This document shows positions 1-6,869 of a DNA stretch of 13,553 bases, in pieces; position 1 is the first letter of the stretch; each line of letters opens with the position of its first letter. The position numbers and the translations under genes are program-made. The notes below the pieces were generated by a model. The model was not told where the DNA came from and ran no database searches. It worked only from the letters and a program-made list of their open reading frames with translations. Origin of the DNA: Sphingomonadales bacterium UBA658 (GTDB lineage Bacteria; Pseudomonadota; Alphaproteobacteria; Sphingomonadales; Sphingomonadaceae); assembly GCA_002299195.1 (NCBI GenBank), contig DBOA01000051.1, positions 1 to 13,553 of the forward strand. Reading direction: 5' to 3'.

Positions 1-597
1 CGGTCAATGTTGGGCGACAAGTCGACATGGGCGTTGCTCGGAACCGGAACGAACATGGGCTATAGCTACACGCCGGAAAACGCCATGGATTGGGTCCCTC
101 GCGTTGCGCCTGAACGCGCGATAAACTATGTGCGGCAGGGCATCGCTGCGGCGAAGGCGGGCCTGCCCTACAATCTCGACAATTGGGGCGGTTACCCCAC
201 CGCGCGTTCGCGCATTTTGTCAGCAGCGCAGCGCGCCGACGCAAACTTGGTCGTGATTACCGGTGATAGCCACAATGGCTGGGCATTCGACTTGTCCGAA
301 GGCGGAAAGCCAGCTGGTGTCGAATTTGGCGGCCACAGCGTATCGTCGCCGGGCTTTGAAAGCGCAGTTCCGTTCACGGATCCGTCCGTTGTCGCGCGCA
401 GCTTGCTTGACGCGAGTAAGCAGGAATTGCGTTGGGCAGACACATCCAACCGCGGTTACATGCACTTGGCGCTCACGCCGCAGGCTGCGACCAACGAATG
501 GGTGTTCATGCAAACCGTGAAAGACATTTCATTCGCGACCAAGACGGGCCATAAAATGAAAGTCCGCCCAGGCCGCAAAGTCCTCGAACAGGCATAA
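1..597 (+). CDS. PhoD-like alkaline phosphatase, C-terminal part (5' end outside window)
   Basis: The open frame runs in from the left edge and stops with TAA at 595-597, so only about 198 C-terminal residues are present. The segment has hallmarks of the PhoD/PhoD-like metallophosphatase family: NWGGYPTAR, then VVITGDSHNGWAFDL, whose Asp and His belong to the conserved metal site, then GVEFGGHSVSSPGFE. PhoD enzymes are normally exported, cleave phosphate mono- and diesters, and use Ca/Fe. The export signal would lie in the missing N-terminus. An internal ATG at position 7 is simply a methionine within the protein. A hairpin follows the stop directly, so this is probably the last gene of its transcript. 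The family call is strong; substrate and metal cannot be read from this fragment. Confidence 0.88.
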   Translation, partial: RSMLGDKSTWALLGTGTNMGYSYTPENAMDWVPRVAPERAINYVRQGIAAAKAGLPYNLDNWGGYPTARSRILSAAQRADANLVVITGDSHNGWAFDLSEGGKPAGVEFGGHSVSSPGFESAVPFTDPSVVARSLLDASKQELRWADTSNRGYMHLALTPQAATNEWVFMQTVKDISFATKTGHKMKVRPGRKVLEQA

Positions 598-635
598 GGC
601 GCTGTTTAACTGGTCGGTTAAATCGCCTTGATTTT
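598..635 (+). terminator. Probable Rho-independent terminator after the phosphatase gene
   Basis: Immediately after the stop codon, GGCG at 598-601 and TTTAAC pair with GTTAAA and CGCC (ending at 627), with a short loop and a small asymmetric bulge. A T-rich stretch, TTGATTTT, follows. Position and shape fit an intrinsic terminator; the T-run is imperfect. Confidence 0.55.
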
Positions 636-685
636 GTCCATCGCCTCGCGCCATAGAGGATGTAACGGCGCGAGGAGAGAATGAC

Positions 686-1804
686 ATGCAGATGCCTGGC
701 TTAGGATATAGCGAAGAGCAGATTGAGTTGCTGGATGTGGCGACGACCTTTTGTCGCGACAAATCACCCATCGATCGCGTCCGTAAGTTGATGGAAAGCG
801 ATCTTGGCTATGACGCGGACATCTGGGCTGAAATTGCGGCTTTGGGCTGGACGGCCATTGGTATTCCAGAAGCGCATAATGGCGTCGGGCTGACCATGGC
901 CGAAGTTGTGCCGGTGGTGGAACAAATGGGGCGGCATTTGATGGCTTCGCCGTTGGTCGCATCCACGCTGGCTGCGCAAGCGCTCATCGCTGGTGGCACC
1001 GAAGCACAGCGCGCGGAATGGCTGCCAAAGCTTGCCGAAGGGGCCATTGGTTCACTCGCGCTATCCGAAGCGCATGGCGACTGGGATCTGCTCAACATCA
1101 CCGCGACGGCCAAGGTTGATGGCGACAGCATCCTGTTGTCCGGTGAAAAGCAGTTTGTGCTTTGGGCGCAAAGCGCGGATGTCATTGTCGCATCGGTCAT
1201 GTTGGACGGCAAACCAGCGCTTGTTGCTTTGACCGCGGATGATGTCGCTGGCCGTCTGCGCCGCGAATCCATCATTGACGAAACCAAGCGCAGCTTTGCG
1301 GTGTCACTCGATGGTCTGTCGGTGCCCCGCACCGCATTGCTGGACGTCGCGCGCGCTGCGTCTACATTGGCGCATGTCGAGCAGGCCGCCAATCTGTTGC
1401 AGAGCGCCGAAATGTGCGGCGGCGCGCAGAGCGTGATCGATTATACCGTCAGCTATCTGCAAACGCGCAAACAATTCGGCAAAATCATTGGCGAGTATCA
1501 GGCGCTCAAACATCCGACCGTTGACGCCTATGTCGACTATGAAAAAGCGCGGTCGCATTTGTACAGCGCCGCGAACAGTTTCAGCGATCAGGGGATGGGC
1601 GAAATCGCCGTGCGGATGGCGAAAGCCGCCGCAGATGGAACCTACAGCTTTGCCGCAGACCGCGCGATCCAGTTCCACGGTGGTTTTGGTTTTACCCATG
1701 ACTGCGACGCCGGGTTACACCGCCGTGCCGCTATCTTCCATGCCTCACAATATGGTGATGCGGCATGGCAACGGGCAAAGCTTGCGCCGTTGTTGCTTGG
1801 GTAA
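686..1804 (+). CDS. Acyl-CoA dehydrogenase family protein
   Basis: This 372-residue FAD flavoprotein should oxidise an acyl-CoA thioester at the alpha-beta bond and pass electrons to ETF in the cytosol. It shows the three-part layout: an N-terminal helical domain (about 1-120), a middle beta domain with the SLALSEAHGDWD segment (about 123-134), and a C-terminal helical domain with TRKQFGKIIGEYQALKH (about 260-276) and QFHGGFGFTHD (329-339), both flavin/CoA-contact signatures. The start is set by AGGAGAGA at 673-680, five bases upstream. The canonical C-terminal catalytic glutamate (the YEG motif of medium-chain enzymes) is not obvious: the corresponding stretch reads HASQYGD. This occurs in divergent FadE-like enzymes, including non-catalytic partners of heteromeric enzymes. 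The gene stands alone here, with no thiolase or hydratase neighbour, so the substrate is unknown. Confidence 0.9.
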   Translation: MQMPGLGYSEEQIELLDVATTFCRDKSPIDRVRKLMESDLGYDADIWAEIAALGWTAIGIPEAHNGVGLTMAEVVPVVEQMGRHLMASPLVASTLAAQALIAGGTEAQRAEWLPKLAEGAIGSLALSEAHGDWDLLNITATAKVDGDSILLSGEKQFVLWAQSADVIVASVMLDGKPALVALTADDVAGRLRRESIIDETKRSFAVSLDGLSVPRTALLDVARAASTLAHVEQAANLLQSAEMCGGAQSVIDYTVSYLQTRKQFGKIIGEYQALKHPTVDAYVDYEKARSHLYSAANSFSDQGMGEIAVRMAKAAADGTYSFAADRAIQFHGGFGFTHDCDAGLHRRAAIFHASQYGDAAWQRAKLAPLLLG

Positions 1805-2165
1805 TCATGATGTGAAAATGGTCGGGGCAACCGCACAACATGTTGCCGCCGATCTCGATAAAGCCCGTTCATATTGTGCCTTATGATATTTTGCTAACTA
1901 TTGTAACCAAATGAGGTTACGGTTGAGCATAAGTATCTGTAATATAATAGCAAAATGATAAATAGTGGCAATATGGTTATATTTGCTTTCGTAACGGTGG
2001 TGATATGCCGTGCAATTTTCTTTGCGAACCTCAAGGGCGCACAACTGAAGCGATAAGCGCGCGCCGCATCGATGCTTAGTTGGTAAGATTCGGTATTTTT
2101 CATCACCTTGGTGGATGTCTGGGAAAGCTCCACGAGGTTTATTTTGTCTGTGTCCGGTAAGAAAA
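1805..2165. other. Gene-free, AT-rich intergenic stretch
   Basis: No coding frame with recognisable content is seen on either strand. The first part holds a 10-bp palindrome, CAACATGTTG (1836-1845), nested in a GGCAAC/GTTGCC repeat (1826-1847) with no T-run, so it is not a convincing terminator. Positions 1865-2000 are markedly AT-rich and contain the candidate promoter/operator listed separately. Confidence 0.5.
1903..1948 (+). promoter_or_regulatory. Candidate promoter with operator-like inverted repeat
   Basis: A perfect 6-bp inverted repeat, GTAACC (1903-1908) and GGTTAC (1915-1920), has a 6-nt spacer. It lies just upstream of a perfect TATAAT at 1943-1948, about where a -35 box would be expected. 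No strong -35 is seen (TTGAGC at 1923 gives too short a spacer of 14). It could drive the downstream winged-helix gene with a leader of roughly 200 nt and might be its own operator, which is inference. Confidence 0.3.
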
Positions 2166-2687
2166 ATGGTCGAATACCAAGATGATGTAAACATCGACGA
2201 CCAGATCCATACTTTCGAGATTCCCATTCAGTTTACGCGAACGCAGCTGGAAAAGATGCTTCTCGCCTTTCAGGCGGATGCGCAGAATACATCTATATTA
2301 GACGACGCTTCCCATACAGCCGATGTTGCAACGACGCTGGCAGTGGAAAAGGCGGTTGACCTGATCGAAATCGCCAATCGCCGCGCACGGTTTGTTGCAG
2401 CTGCAAACCTGTTGGCTGACCCTGCTTGGTTCATCCTTTTGGACCTGTTTGTTCGGCAACATTCCGGTTTGGACACGGGCGTTTCCAGCGCTTGCCGCGC
2501 GTCATTTTCGCCTGCCACAACAGCGCTGCGGCACATTGCGATTATGACCGAACGAAATATCATTGTCCGGCGCTTCGACCCGCGCGACCAGCGCCGCGTG
2601 TATCTGGAACTGACTGAGGAAACGAAACAGGAAATTCAGCGTATTTTGCTGACTGACGACGATAACGACTTGGCAATCGCGTCTTAA
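2166..2687 (+). CDS. MarR-like winged-helix protein, no receiver domain
   Basis: This 173-residue protein is probably a DNA-binding regulator. Residues 1-80 match nothing I recognise. Residues about 85-160 form a winged helix: an alpha segment with DPAWFILLDLFV, a recognition-helix region SPATTALRHIAIMTERNIIVRR, and a wing FDPRDQRRVYLELT. This domain closely resembles the C-terminal output domain of the response regulator at 5288-6157 (shared TTALRH, V-RR-DP-D-RR, LEL), so the two flank the H-NOX genes as paralogous domains. The frame is open from 2115, but that ATG has its GG-rich sequence touching the start codon. I prefer 2166, which has GGTAAG (2156-2161) four bases upstream. It may be transcribed with, or act on, the H-NOX operon 220 bp downstream. 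Confidence 0.7.
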   Translation: MVEYQDDVNIDDQIHTFEIPIQFTRTQLEKMLLAFQADAQNTSILDDASHTADVATTLAVEKAVDLIEIANRRARFVAAANLLADPAWFILLDLFVRQHSGLDTGVSSACRASFSPATTALRHIAIMTERNIIVRRFDPRDQRRVYLELTEETKQEIQRILLTDDDNDLAIAS

Positions 2688-2886
2688 GCGCAGTTTTCGG
2701 TTTCGCCACGGGCGACGCCCACCCCGATAATGTTAGATGGTATTTCGGCGCAGCCGCATTGCATGAGGCGCCGCTTGCTCGGTTATAGCAGCACGTTCAG
2801 AGCGCGTTCGTATTCCGCAGGAATCGACATTTGTTTGCAGAATCCGCCGCCACAGCCTATTTCGCGCTTCGAAATTCATAAATTTT

Positions 2887-2894
2887 TATACAAT
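2887..2894 (+). promoter_or_regulatory. Candidate -10 box ahead of the DHp/H-NOX operon
   Basis: TATACAAT lies 14 bp before the ATG at 2909, in a short AT-rich patch. If used, the leader would be only about 10 nt, which fits the absence of a clear Shine-Dalgarno sequence. No good -35 match is visible. The rest of 2688-2908 contains only a tiny GGGC-GAC-GCCC hairpin and a 60-codon open frame of unconvincing composition. Confidence 0.25.
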
Positions 2895-2908
2895 CTGCGG
2901 TTAATTCG

Positions 2909-3145
2909 ATGAAATCACTTAATGAGCTGGACAGCAAGACGCTGCATGAAATCATGCAGCCGTTGAACATCATAAGGTTATCTTGTGGTAATATTCGCGC
3001 AAGGATGTCAAATCGTCCAGGCGAGGATTCTGATTACCTCATTGAGAAAATGGTGCGTATTGAAGAACAAGTCGTGCGCGCTACGAAGCTTTTGCAGGAT
3101 TTAAGAAGGCGCGATGAAAATGACGGCATACCCCGGGACAGTTAA
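2909..3145 (+). CDS. Stand-alone histidine-kinase DHp domain (putative histidine phosphotransfer protein)
   Basis: This 78-residue protein is almost entirely a HisKA-type dimerisation/phosphoacceptor hairpin. Helix 1 carries the H-box LHEIMQPLNIIRLSCGNI, with the phosphoacceptor candidate His13 followed by Glu as in kinases with an HE-x-x-QPL box. Helix 2 is YLIEKMVRIEEQVVRATKLLQDLRR (about 43-67). There is no ATP-binding domain and no sensor domain. It ends 12 bp before the H-NOX start, so the two are surely co-transcribed. In known phosphorelays, isolated DHp-like proteins (ChpT, for example, which also keeps a degenerate ATPase domain) shuttle phosphate between a receiver and a response regulator. 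Here the receiver of the hybrid kinase and the regulator at 5288-6157 would be the partners, which is inference. Alternatives are a heterodimerising inhibitor of the kinase or a truncated kinase relic. The intact frame and operon position argue against a relic. Confidence 0.65.
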   Translation: MKSLNELDSKTLHEIMQPLNIIRLSCGNIRARMSNRPGEDSDYLIEKMVRIEEQVVRATKLLQDLRRRDENDGIPRDS

Positions 3146-3157
3146 GGGGAAATCATT

Positions 3158-3703
3158 ATGTATGGCATGATTCACCGGGCTGTGCGGCAGATGGTTTTTG
3201 ATGAGTTGGGTGAAGACGCCTGGCTCGCTCTCGAACATAAGCTGGGTATTGGGCCAACCGAACTGCTCACTGGTATGGTGTATGACGACGCCCTGACCAT
3301 CGCTATCATCTCGGAGGCGTCAGCGCGGTTGAACTTGTCCGTTGATGCCTGCCTTTTCGAATTTGGACGCTACTGGATTAAATATGCCGAGCGCGGTTCG
3401 CTCGCGTCGATCATGAATTTCACGGGTCAAGATTTGGCCAGCTTCATTGAAAATCTGGACAGATTACATCTTGCGGTGGGGGCAGCTATGCCCGGCGCGC
3501 GCTTGCCCTCATTCACCACAATATCGAAGGCGCCCGGGCGACTGATGGTGGAATATCGGTCGGATCGCACAGGTTTGGAGCAATTTGTTCTGGGGCTATT
3601 CGATGGTTTGATTACACGCTTTGGTGCGACTGGCGACGTGACGATCGCCGAGTATAAGGCAAATGTGATTGTCTTTGAACTTCAATATCAAGACGGAAGT
3701 TGA
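3158..3703 (+). CDS. hnoX: H-NOX haem nitric-oxide sensor protein
   Basis: This 181-residue stand-alone H-NOX (HNOB) protein is a cytosolic haem sensor that binds NO and regulates a partner kinase or cyclase. It has the typical opening MYGMIHRAV, a FEFGRYWIKYA segment (68-78), the proximal haem ligand His104 in ENLDRLHLAV, Pro112 and Pro117 in MPGARLPSF, and the haem-propionate motif Y-x-S-x-R as Tyr133-Ser135-Arg137. Family length is about 180-190, so it is complete. No tyrosine lies in the segment where O2-binding H-NOX proteins carry the distal Tyr140; the segment reads TGLEQFVLGLF. That favours NO selectivity. The start has a strong AAGGGGA at 3144-3150. It is flanked by the DHp protein (12-bp gap) and the HNOBA kinase (3-bp gap), the standard H-NOX/kinase arrangement. 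Confidence 0.93.
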   Translation: MYGMIHRAVRQMVFDELGEDAWLALEHKLGIGPTELLTGMVYDDALTIAIISEASARLNLSVDACLFEFGRYWIKYAERGSLASIMNFTGQDLASFIENLDRLHLAVGAAMPGARLPSFTTISKAPGRLMVEYRSDRTGLEQFVLGLFDGLITRFGATGDVTIAEYKANVIVFELQYQDGS

Positions 3704-3706
3704 CGC

Positions 3707-5269
3707 GTGCTGCTGACATTTACGGAGCAGCAGCTTGCCAGCCTCCTGCCAGCATATCTGCGCCTGGACTCGTCGCTTTATATTAAAGCGATAGGGCCAT
3801 CGGTGGCTGAACATTTGCCAGATATCCGGGTTGGCATGCGATGCACCGATGTGTTTGACTTTATTCATACGGATATAGAGCAATTTTTCGACAACACGCA
3901 GGGCGTTAAGCCGATCCGGCTCGTTTCGCATTGTGGAAGCACCCATTTATTCGGTGCAGCGGTTTTTGACAAAACGGGCTGTATCTTGGCCGTGCGGCAT
4001 GTTCTGTCCGAGGAATCGATGAACAATGGCACCCTGTATCTGAACGACTTCGGTTATGCCGACCCTGTGGTGCTAAGTACGATGCTGATCTCGTTGCAAC
4101 GGGCGATGCTTGAAGAGTCGCAAGCAACCGCGATTGAGTTGGCCCATGAACGAGAGCGCAGCGCCAGCCTTCTAGAGCGAACAGGCCGGGTCGCAGGCTA
4201 TATGGGACATGACTTTAACAATTTGCTCTCCATCATCAGGTTGAATGCTGACCGGTTGCTCCGCAAATTTGGCCATGACGAAAAAATCAGCAATCTTGCC
4301 CAGATAATTCGGGAAACGGCTGCGCGCGGATCGAACATCACGCAGTCGCTGATGAAACTGTCACAGCAGCAAACGGATACATTGCTGCCTATCATCATCG
4401 ATGACCTCATTCGGGAAAATGATACCTTCCTGAACAGCGTTGTGGGCTCGGGCATTAGCTTTGATATCGATTTACAGGCTGCCACTTGCGAAAGCGTCAT
4501 CAGTTATAATGGGTTGCTGAACTGCATTATCAACCTGCTCATCAACGCTCGCGAGGCGATGCCGCATGGCGGACGGATATCGCTTTCAACATCTATCAAG
4601 CACGGTCTTGTCACCAGCAAATCGGACAGCGGTGATACGGAACCAAGCGCATATATTGCCATTTGCGTCGCTGACAGCGGTAGCGGAATGAGTGAAGCGT
4701 TGCTTTCACGCGCGTTTGAGCCGTTATTCTCGTCAAAGCCAAAGGGAACAGGCCTTGGCCTTGCATCGGTCCGGGATTTTGCGAAGGAAATGGGCGGTGA
4801 CGTCTGGCTGGAATCGCAGGTCGGCGAGGGGACCACGGTGTACCTTCATCTGCCCTTGGCAAATCCGTCCGCCGAAGCCCAAACGGAACATAAATTCGGG
4901 CAGTCCGCGGACACGCCAGCCATTGGTACGCGGCACATACTTTTGGTCGAGGACGAACCTTACGCGCTTGAGGCGCTGGCCGAAATGCTGGAGGCGGAGG
5001 GCTATGCGGTTACCCCATGCGCGTCAGGGGAACAGGCCATGCAGGCACTGGAAAAGCAGGCCTATCATCTGTTGCTGACAGATATTGTTATGCCTGGGCA
5101 AACCGGCACGGAAATCGCCAGACATGCCAATCGCGGCCAGCCATCTATCAAGACGATATTGATGAGCGGATATGAGCCCGATTCGGCATCGCTTGAACCC
5201 GGCTGGATGTTCATCCGCAAACCGATGGATAGCGACGAGCTGCTCCGTCTTGTCGCGTCTGCAGTCTAA
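3707..5269 (+). CDS. H-NOX-associated hybrid histidine kinase (HNOBA/PAS-like, DHp, ATPase, receiver)
   Basis: This 520-residue protein should autophosphorylate under control of the neighbouring H-NOX. Residues about 1-125 resemble the HNOBA/PAS-like domain found with H-NOX partners (AIGPSVAEHLPDIRVGM, VFDFIH). A helical linker (about 130-160) follows. The H-box is GYMGHDFNNLLSIIRLN with His168. The ATPase domain has an N-box NLLINAREAM (Asn280), a G1 box DSGSGM (323-328) and an F/G2 region FEPLFSSKPKGTGLGL (337-352). The receiver (about 409-520) has Glu415-Asp416-Glu417, phosphoacceptor Asp459 in LLTDIVMP, Ser487 and Lys505. No membrane segments are seen, so it is cytosolic like H-NOX. The GTG start at 3707 follows the hnoX stop by 3 bp, with GGAAG as ribosome site. 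The receiver could mean multistep relay or phosphatase control. It is convergent with the response regulator, 18 bp away. Confidence 0.92.
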   Translation: MLLTFTEQQLASLLPAYLRLDSSLYIKAIGPSVAEHLPDIRVGMRCTDVFDFIHTDIEQFFDNTQGVKPIRLVSHCGSTHLFGAAVFDKTGCILAVRHVLSEESMNNGTLYLNDFGYADPVVLSTMLISLQRAMLEESQATAIELAHERERSASLLERTGRVAGYMGHDFNNLLSIIRLNADRLLRKFGHDEKISNLAQIIRETAARGSNITQSLMKLSQQQTDTLLPIIIDDLIRENDTFLNSVVGSGISFDIDLQAATCESVISYNGLLNCIINLLINAREAMPHGGRISLSTSIKHGLVTSKSDSGDTEPSAYIAICVADSGSGMSEALLSRAFEPLFSSKPKGTGLGLASVRDFAKEMGGDVWLESQVGEGTTVYLHLPLANPSAEAQTEHKFGQSADTPAIGTRHILLVEDEPYALEALAEMLEAEGYAVTPCASGEQAMQALEKQAYHLLLTDIVMPGQTGTEIARHANRGQPSIKTILMSGYEPDSASLEPGWMFIRKPMDSDELLRLVASAV

Positions 5270-5287
5270 ACGAAATCTTCTGCCCGG

Positions 5288-6157
5288 TTAAACGGCTTGT
5301 GCCTTAAGCTTCCAAGCGTTCTCTAGATAGCGCTGCATGGCAAATCGCGCATCAGGTTCCAGCTCCAGCAATGTGCGGCGTTTATCCGTTGGGTCAGTCC
5401 GGCGTTTGACTAAGCCGGCCTCAACCAGATTGTTTACATGACGCAGTGCGGTGGTGAGCGGGACGAGGGTGGTTGCCGATGCGCTTGATGCGGGCACAGG
5501 CTCGCCGCGCAGGCTTGCTTCTGCGAGGTCCAGCAATATTTCCCATGAAGGACCGCTCAGCACAGCGGGATCGAAATATTTCGATTTATTATGTTGGAGC
5601 TTCAACAGCAGCCGGATGAAGCCTTGCAAATCGTCGTGCGTTGGCGTCGCGTCGCGATCGATAGCGTCCGGCAAGCCTTGGGGATTCAGTTGCTTGGTAA
5701 GTTCCGTGATTTGGAACCGGTTGGCCAAGGCAAAATGATTGGCAGAGGCGCGCCGCAGTGCGGTCGCCAAATGATCCATAGATACGGGCTTACTGAGTAA
5801 ATCAGTCGCCTGCGATTGCATGGCCATGGTGGCAACTTCAAGGCTTGAATAGCCCGTTATCACCAGCGTCACTATCGGCCGATTGGGTTTAAAGCGCTCC
5901 GCAATGTCGGACAGCAGCGAGATGCCGTTCATGCTCGGCATTTCCAAATCGGTCAGCACAATGCCGATATCTTGCGAATCCGAAATCTTCTTGAGCGCTT
6001 CCGACGCATTGCTTGCGCAGACCACATCGTAGCCCAGATTGACGATCGTATCGCGGTATTCATCCAGACAAACCGGGTCGTCGTCAACGACGAGAACCGT
6101 GCATCCTTGCGGAATTTGTTTGAAGGTCAACTCTCCGTTTGAGCCGCTGACGTGCAT
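5288..6157 (-). CDS. Response regulator with MarR-like winged-helix output
   Basis: This 289-residue protein has an N-terminal receiver (about 18-140): acidic cluster Asp25-Asp26-Asp27 in VLVVDDDP, phosphoacceptor Asp70 in LTDLEMPSMNG, Thr101 in TGYS, and Lys123-Pro124. A linker follows, then a C-terminal winged helix (about 200-285: WEILLDLAEASL, PLTTALRHVNNLVEAGLVKRR, wing TDPTDKRRTLLEL). It is not an OmpR, NarL or NtrC output; the domain is MarR-like and related to the protein at 2166-2687. It is likely the DNA-binding output of the H-NOX/kinase pathway, since it lies tail to tail with the kinase gene. Targets are unknown. The ATG at 6157 is preceded on its strand by GGGGACC. Upstream lie two inverted repeats listed separately, possible operators. 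Confidence 0.88.
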   Translation of the reverse strand: MHVSGSNGELTFKQIPQGCTVLVVDDDPVCLDEYRDTIVNLGYDVVCASNASEALKKISDSQDIGIVLTDLEMPSMNGISLLSDIAERFKPNRPIVTLVITGYSSLEVATMAMQSQATDLLSKPVSMDHLATALRRASANHFALANRFQITELTKQLNPQGLPDAIDRDATPTHDDLQGFIRLLLKLQHNKSKYFDPAVLSGPSWEILLDLAEASLRGEPVPASSASATTLVPLTTALRHVNNLVEAGLVKRRTDPTDKRRTLLELEPDARFAMQRYLENAWKLKAQAV

Positions 6158-6255
6158 GAAAGGTCCCCGTTATTCCTGCCAATAGGCTGAACTGGCCCTA
6201 CTCATTGTGGCGCTTACAATCAATGTAACTTAACCATAAAGTTTTACCAGACCCG

Positions 6256-6276
6256 ATCTGCCATGTTTTTGCAGAT
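6256..6276. promoter_or_regulatory. Inverted repeat upstream of the response regulator
   Basis: ATCTGC (6256-6261) and GCAGAT (6271-6276) are perfect 6-bp arms with a 9-nt spacer, about 100 bp upstream of the regulator start. They could be an operator or an RNA hairpin in the leader. Confidence 0.25.
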
Positions 6277-6439
6277 GCAATGCTACTGGCAGAGTGCCCA
6301 ATCTTTTGAGTGCGTAACGCGCATCACACAAAACAGGGGTAAAAGATTTTATAAATGGCGCACCGGGGAGAAGATAACTGATAACACTTATGTCATTGAT
6401 ATTGTGTTATAGATGCTTCGCACAAACTGATATTTCACT

Positions 6440-6464
6440 ATTGATTCACTTCCGAAGAATCAAT
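6440..6464. promoter_or_regulatory. Perfect 8-bp inverted repeat, operator-like
   Basis: ATTGATTC (6440-6447) and GAATCAAT (6457-6464) are perfect arms with a 9-nt spacer. Arm centres lie 17 bp apart, somewhat more than the 10-11 bp usual for a dimeric regulator. It lies about 280 bp upstream of the response-regulator start and belongs to no gene. Confidence 0.3.
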
Positions 6465-6492
6465 TCGTGCGCTTCACACTGCCGTCGGTCTT

Positions 6493-6714
6493 TCAAAGTC
6501 TTGGAAAAGTGACCACGGTATGAATCGTGGTAAATGTCTGCTTTGTGCCCCATTCAGAACAAGGGGCTTCAAAAAGGAAGCCGACGCTATGCTGGTATTT
6601 GGCGTCATGTGATTGCAGCAGATTGCTAGTAACCCGCAAGGTGGACAGTCCCATCGACCTTGGCACATCGCGTATCTTGTGGATTGGACTAAAATTTACG
6701 ACACGGTAGGCCAT
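6493..6714 (-). CDS. Possible small unrecognised protein (73 aa)
   Basis: The frame from ATG at 6714 follows a GGAG sequence by a few bases and gives 73 residues beginning MAYRVVNFSPIHKIRDVP. I recognise no family. The codon choice looks less random than in neighbouring shadow frames, but both strands are open here, and the region could be the remnant of an inactivated gene. It lies in an otherwise gene-free stretch. Existence as a gene is uncertain. Confidence 0.25.
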   Translation of the reverse strand: MAYRVVNFSPIHKIRDVPRSMGLSTLRVTSNLLQSHDAKYQHSVGFLFEAPCSEWGTKQTFTTIHTVVTFPRL

Positions 6715-6869
6715 CGGAGCTCCGTTATACCATAAGGTACAGCGCAATCACCGAACATGAAGCGGAATAACAGGCCGCACGGAATAGCTGCCTGAAAGGC
6801 TGTCTATCGAATGCTGAGTATGCAGGCGGGGAACGGGGGCTGCGCGAGTTCACCTTTGATGAAGCTTTA

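Noticed and set aside
808..1392. 194-codon minus-strand frame inside the acyl-CoA dehydrogenase gene
   Set aside because: It is a long shadow frame opposite a clear enzyme, with Ser/Ala/Thr-rich low-information sequence.
1826..1847. Inverted repeat with nested palindrome after the acyl-CoA dehydrogenase, considered as terminator
   Set aside because: No T-run follows and the arms are only 6 bp.
1898..2227. 109-codon minus-strand frame over the intergenic region and start of the winged-helix gene
   Set aside because: It covers the AT-rich promoter region and overlaps a better-supported gene antisense; no recognisable motif.
2730..2912. 60-codon plus-strand frame overlapping the DHp start by ATGA
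   Set aside because: Its composition is not protein-like, it has no ribosome site and no family resemblance, and its end overlap with the next start is probably chance.
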